This document shows, piece by piece, positions 62,742 through 64,000 of a stretch of DNA of 64,000 bases. Source of the stretch: Metopolophium dirhodum. Taxonomy: Eukaryota > Arthropoda > Insecta > Hemiptera > Aphididae. Numbering within the stretch: the first letter of the stretch is position 1; each line of letters begins with the position of its first letter. A program made the translations under genes and the position numbers. The stretch lies in NCBI RefSeq assembly GCF_019925205.1, contig NC_083567.1:15872001-15936000 (forward strand). Direction: 5' to 3'. The notes below the pieces were generated by a model. The model had not been told where the DNA came from, did no database searches, and saw only the letters and a program-made list of their open reading frames with translations.

Positions 62742-64000
62742 GAGAACAAAACAGAAAGTACCAGCTTTAATTAGTATTACTGTCATGATTCTATATAATG
62801 GACACAAACACGTGTTTATTATAATATTGTGTGTTTTATATTAAGCGCTTCCTATGTAATTATATTGTCCACAATGTCCAATGGCACTATTACAAATATC
62901 AAACATTACGAAAATCAGTCGTTTTTAAAAAGTCTTGAAATTTAAATACTTGTATCGTACCACGTCGAGCATGAATACGCTGTGTGGTTTGCGATAAAAT
63001 AGCACGAGTTAGGTGCAAAGTAGGATACACGAAATCGATGTTGATAAATATCAATTGCAATGCTGCAGTCTGCAGAGTATATCATCTATAGACTTAATAG
63101 TTAATATAGGTACATGTTAGGCGTGACGCAATAGCCCTCGATGCATCCCCGCAGAGACTCTCCAACACGATATTATATAGTGTACAGCAATCGAAACGAT
63201 CTACATAGACCGCGAAATTTAACAGCCACGGTATATTAACGACGTTCCACCAATTGTTACAAGACGTGTTCTGACGCAATTATAGTGACGTAAACGGGCA
63301 GAACACGTCTGTCGTTAATATTATTAATGCATATTACATTATGCTTATCCGAACTCTTTCTCGCGAGACACTTTTCGACTACTAGAGGGTATATGACACA
63401 CACCTTATCTGTGTCTCACATGAACTCTAGTACTTAACGCTAAGTATATATATCTAGTCGTGTAATTCTTAGTGCCTGGCCGCAAAGTGTCCCATGTAAA
63501 AGAGTTTTAAAATAGGACAAAAGTCGTCGAGCTACTCCGATGAGAATATAGGTAGGTAGTCAGTAGTTGATATGGGCCATGCGCGTACCGATATTATGTT
63601 TTATGGTTGTACACGTATTGTGCAGTTGTTCAGGGAAAACGTGGAATGAATTTTCGGGAACGATCAATATTATACCATCTGTATTATATATTACAAGTTG
63701 GAGTCGTAAAACTACATCGAGAACGCAGCAGCACCGCTGCACCACAAATCACATCACAATGTCGGATTATGTGAAACTATAATGAATGTTACATCAAGGA
63801 TTTTACAATTTATCAGCAATATCGTAAATAACCGAAAGATTACAACGAGTGGTAGTGGTATACTGTTGTAAGAGCATTTTTATATCATAATAATTGGCAT
63901 ACTCATAAAATTTAAATATCGTAAAAACATAACAATCAGAAGGACGAACAAATTCGAAAATTAATCTTCTCGATACATTATATCATAGTATATTAGTGTC
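62742..64000. other. Upstream intron of NRBP/Madm
   Basis: The minus strand was searched for an exon encoding the acidic N-terminus (an ESPCGRW..KRR-like block) ending in phase 0. None was found, so this is probably intron. The 61-71 codon frames at 63.1-63.8 kb lack support. Confidence 0.5.

Noticed and set aside
63094..63782. Search for the NRBP N-terminal exon and for a first ATG
   Set aside because: No segment encodes the conserved acidic and CGRW-type block ending in phase 0, so the exon was not called.

Overview
The window looks like a gene-poor, strongly AT-rich stretch of insect nuclear DNA, most likely from an aphid. That is inferred from three things: an insect-type split gene, a great many TACCTA/TAGGTA hexamers, and dense short inverted-repeat elements. 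There is no sign of bacterial or viral organisation: no operons, no compact ORFs and no Shine-Dalgarno sites.

The only confidently identified protein-coding gene is on the minus strand at the right end (56,180-62,737). It is the insect homologue of nuclear receptor binding protein (NRBP1 in vertebrates, Madm in Drosophila), a pseudokinase. Nine exons were assembled by hand. All splice phases are consistent and the product has 502 residues, ending at a TAA. Only the acidic N-terminal exon or exons are missing and probably lie beyond 64,000. The ATP-site lysine, the HRD aspartate and the DFG motif are all replaced, as in other NRBP proteins.

The other 55 kb is mostly introns of unseen genes, intergenic DNA and repeats. 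Exon-like segments on the minus strand occur at 7,530-7,586 (ATG, 19 codons and a GT donor under a CpG-rich promoter-like block), at 24,435-24,529 (good acceptor and donor, open frame) and, more weakly, at 27,073-27,157. CpG-rich promoter-like patches lie near 4.4, 7.7, 18.3, 20.3 and 30.4 kb.

Repeats fill much of the space. They are: an abundant dispersed family (consensus end AGATTCTGAGCGGAGCGATG) with about a dozen pieces; a hAT-like MITE with an intact 8-9 bp target duplication (11.3 kb); a tRNA-derived SINE candidate (23.1 kb); a cluster of stacked hairpin MITEs (32.7-35.0 kb); a degenerate 5S rRNA copy (36.8 kb); a 14-copy modular tandem array (39.66-42.2 kb); a foldback element with inverted arms of about 250 bp or more (43.2-45.6 kb); and, next to it, a decayed LINE reverse-transcriptase tail (45.6-46.1 kb). 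Between 46.7 and 53.8 kb a short exon-like module with a splice donor recurs four or five times on the minus strand. It is the least explained structure here. I found no CRISPR array, intact tRNA gene or complete transposase.
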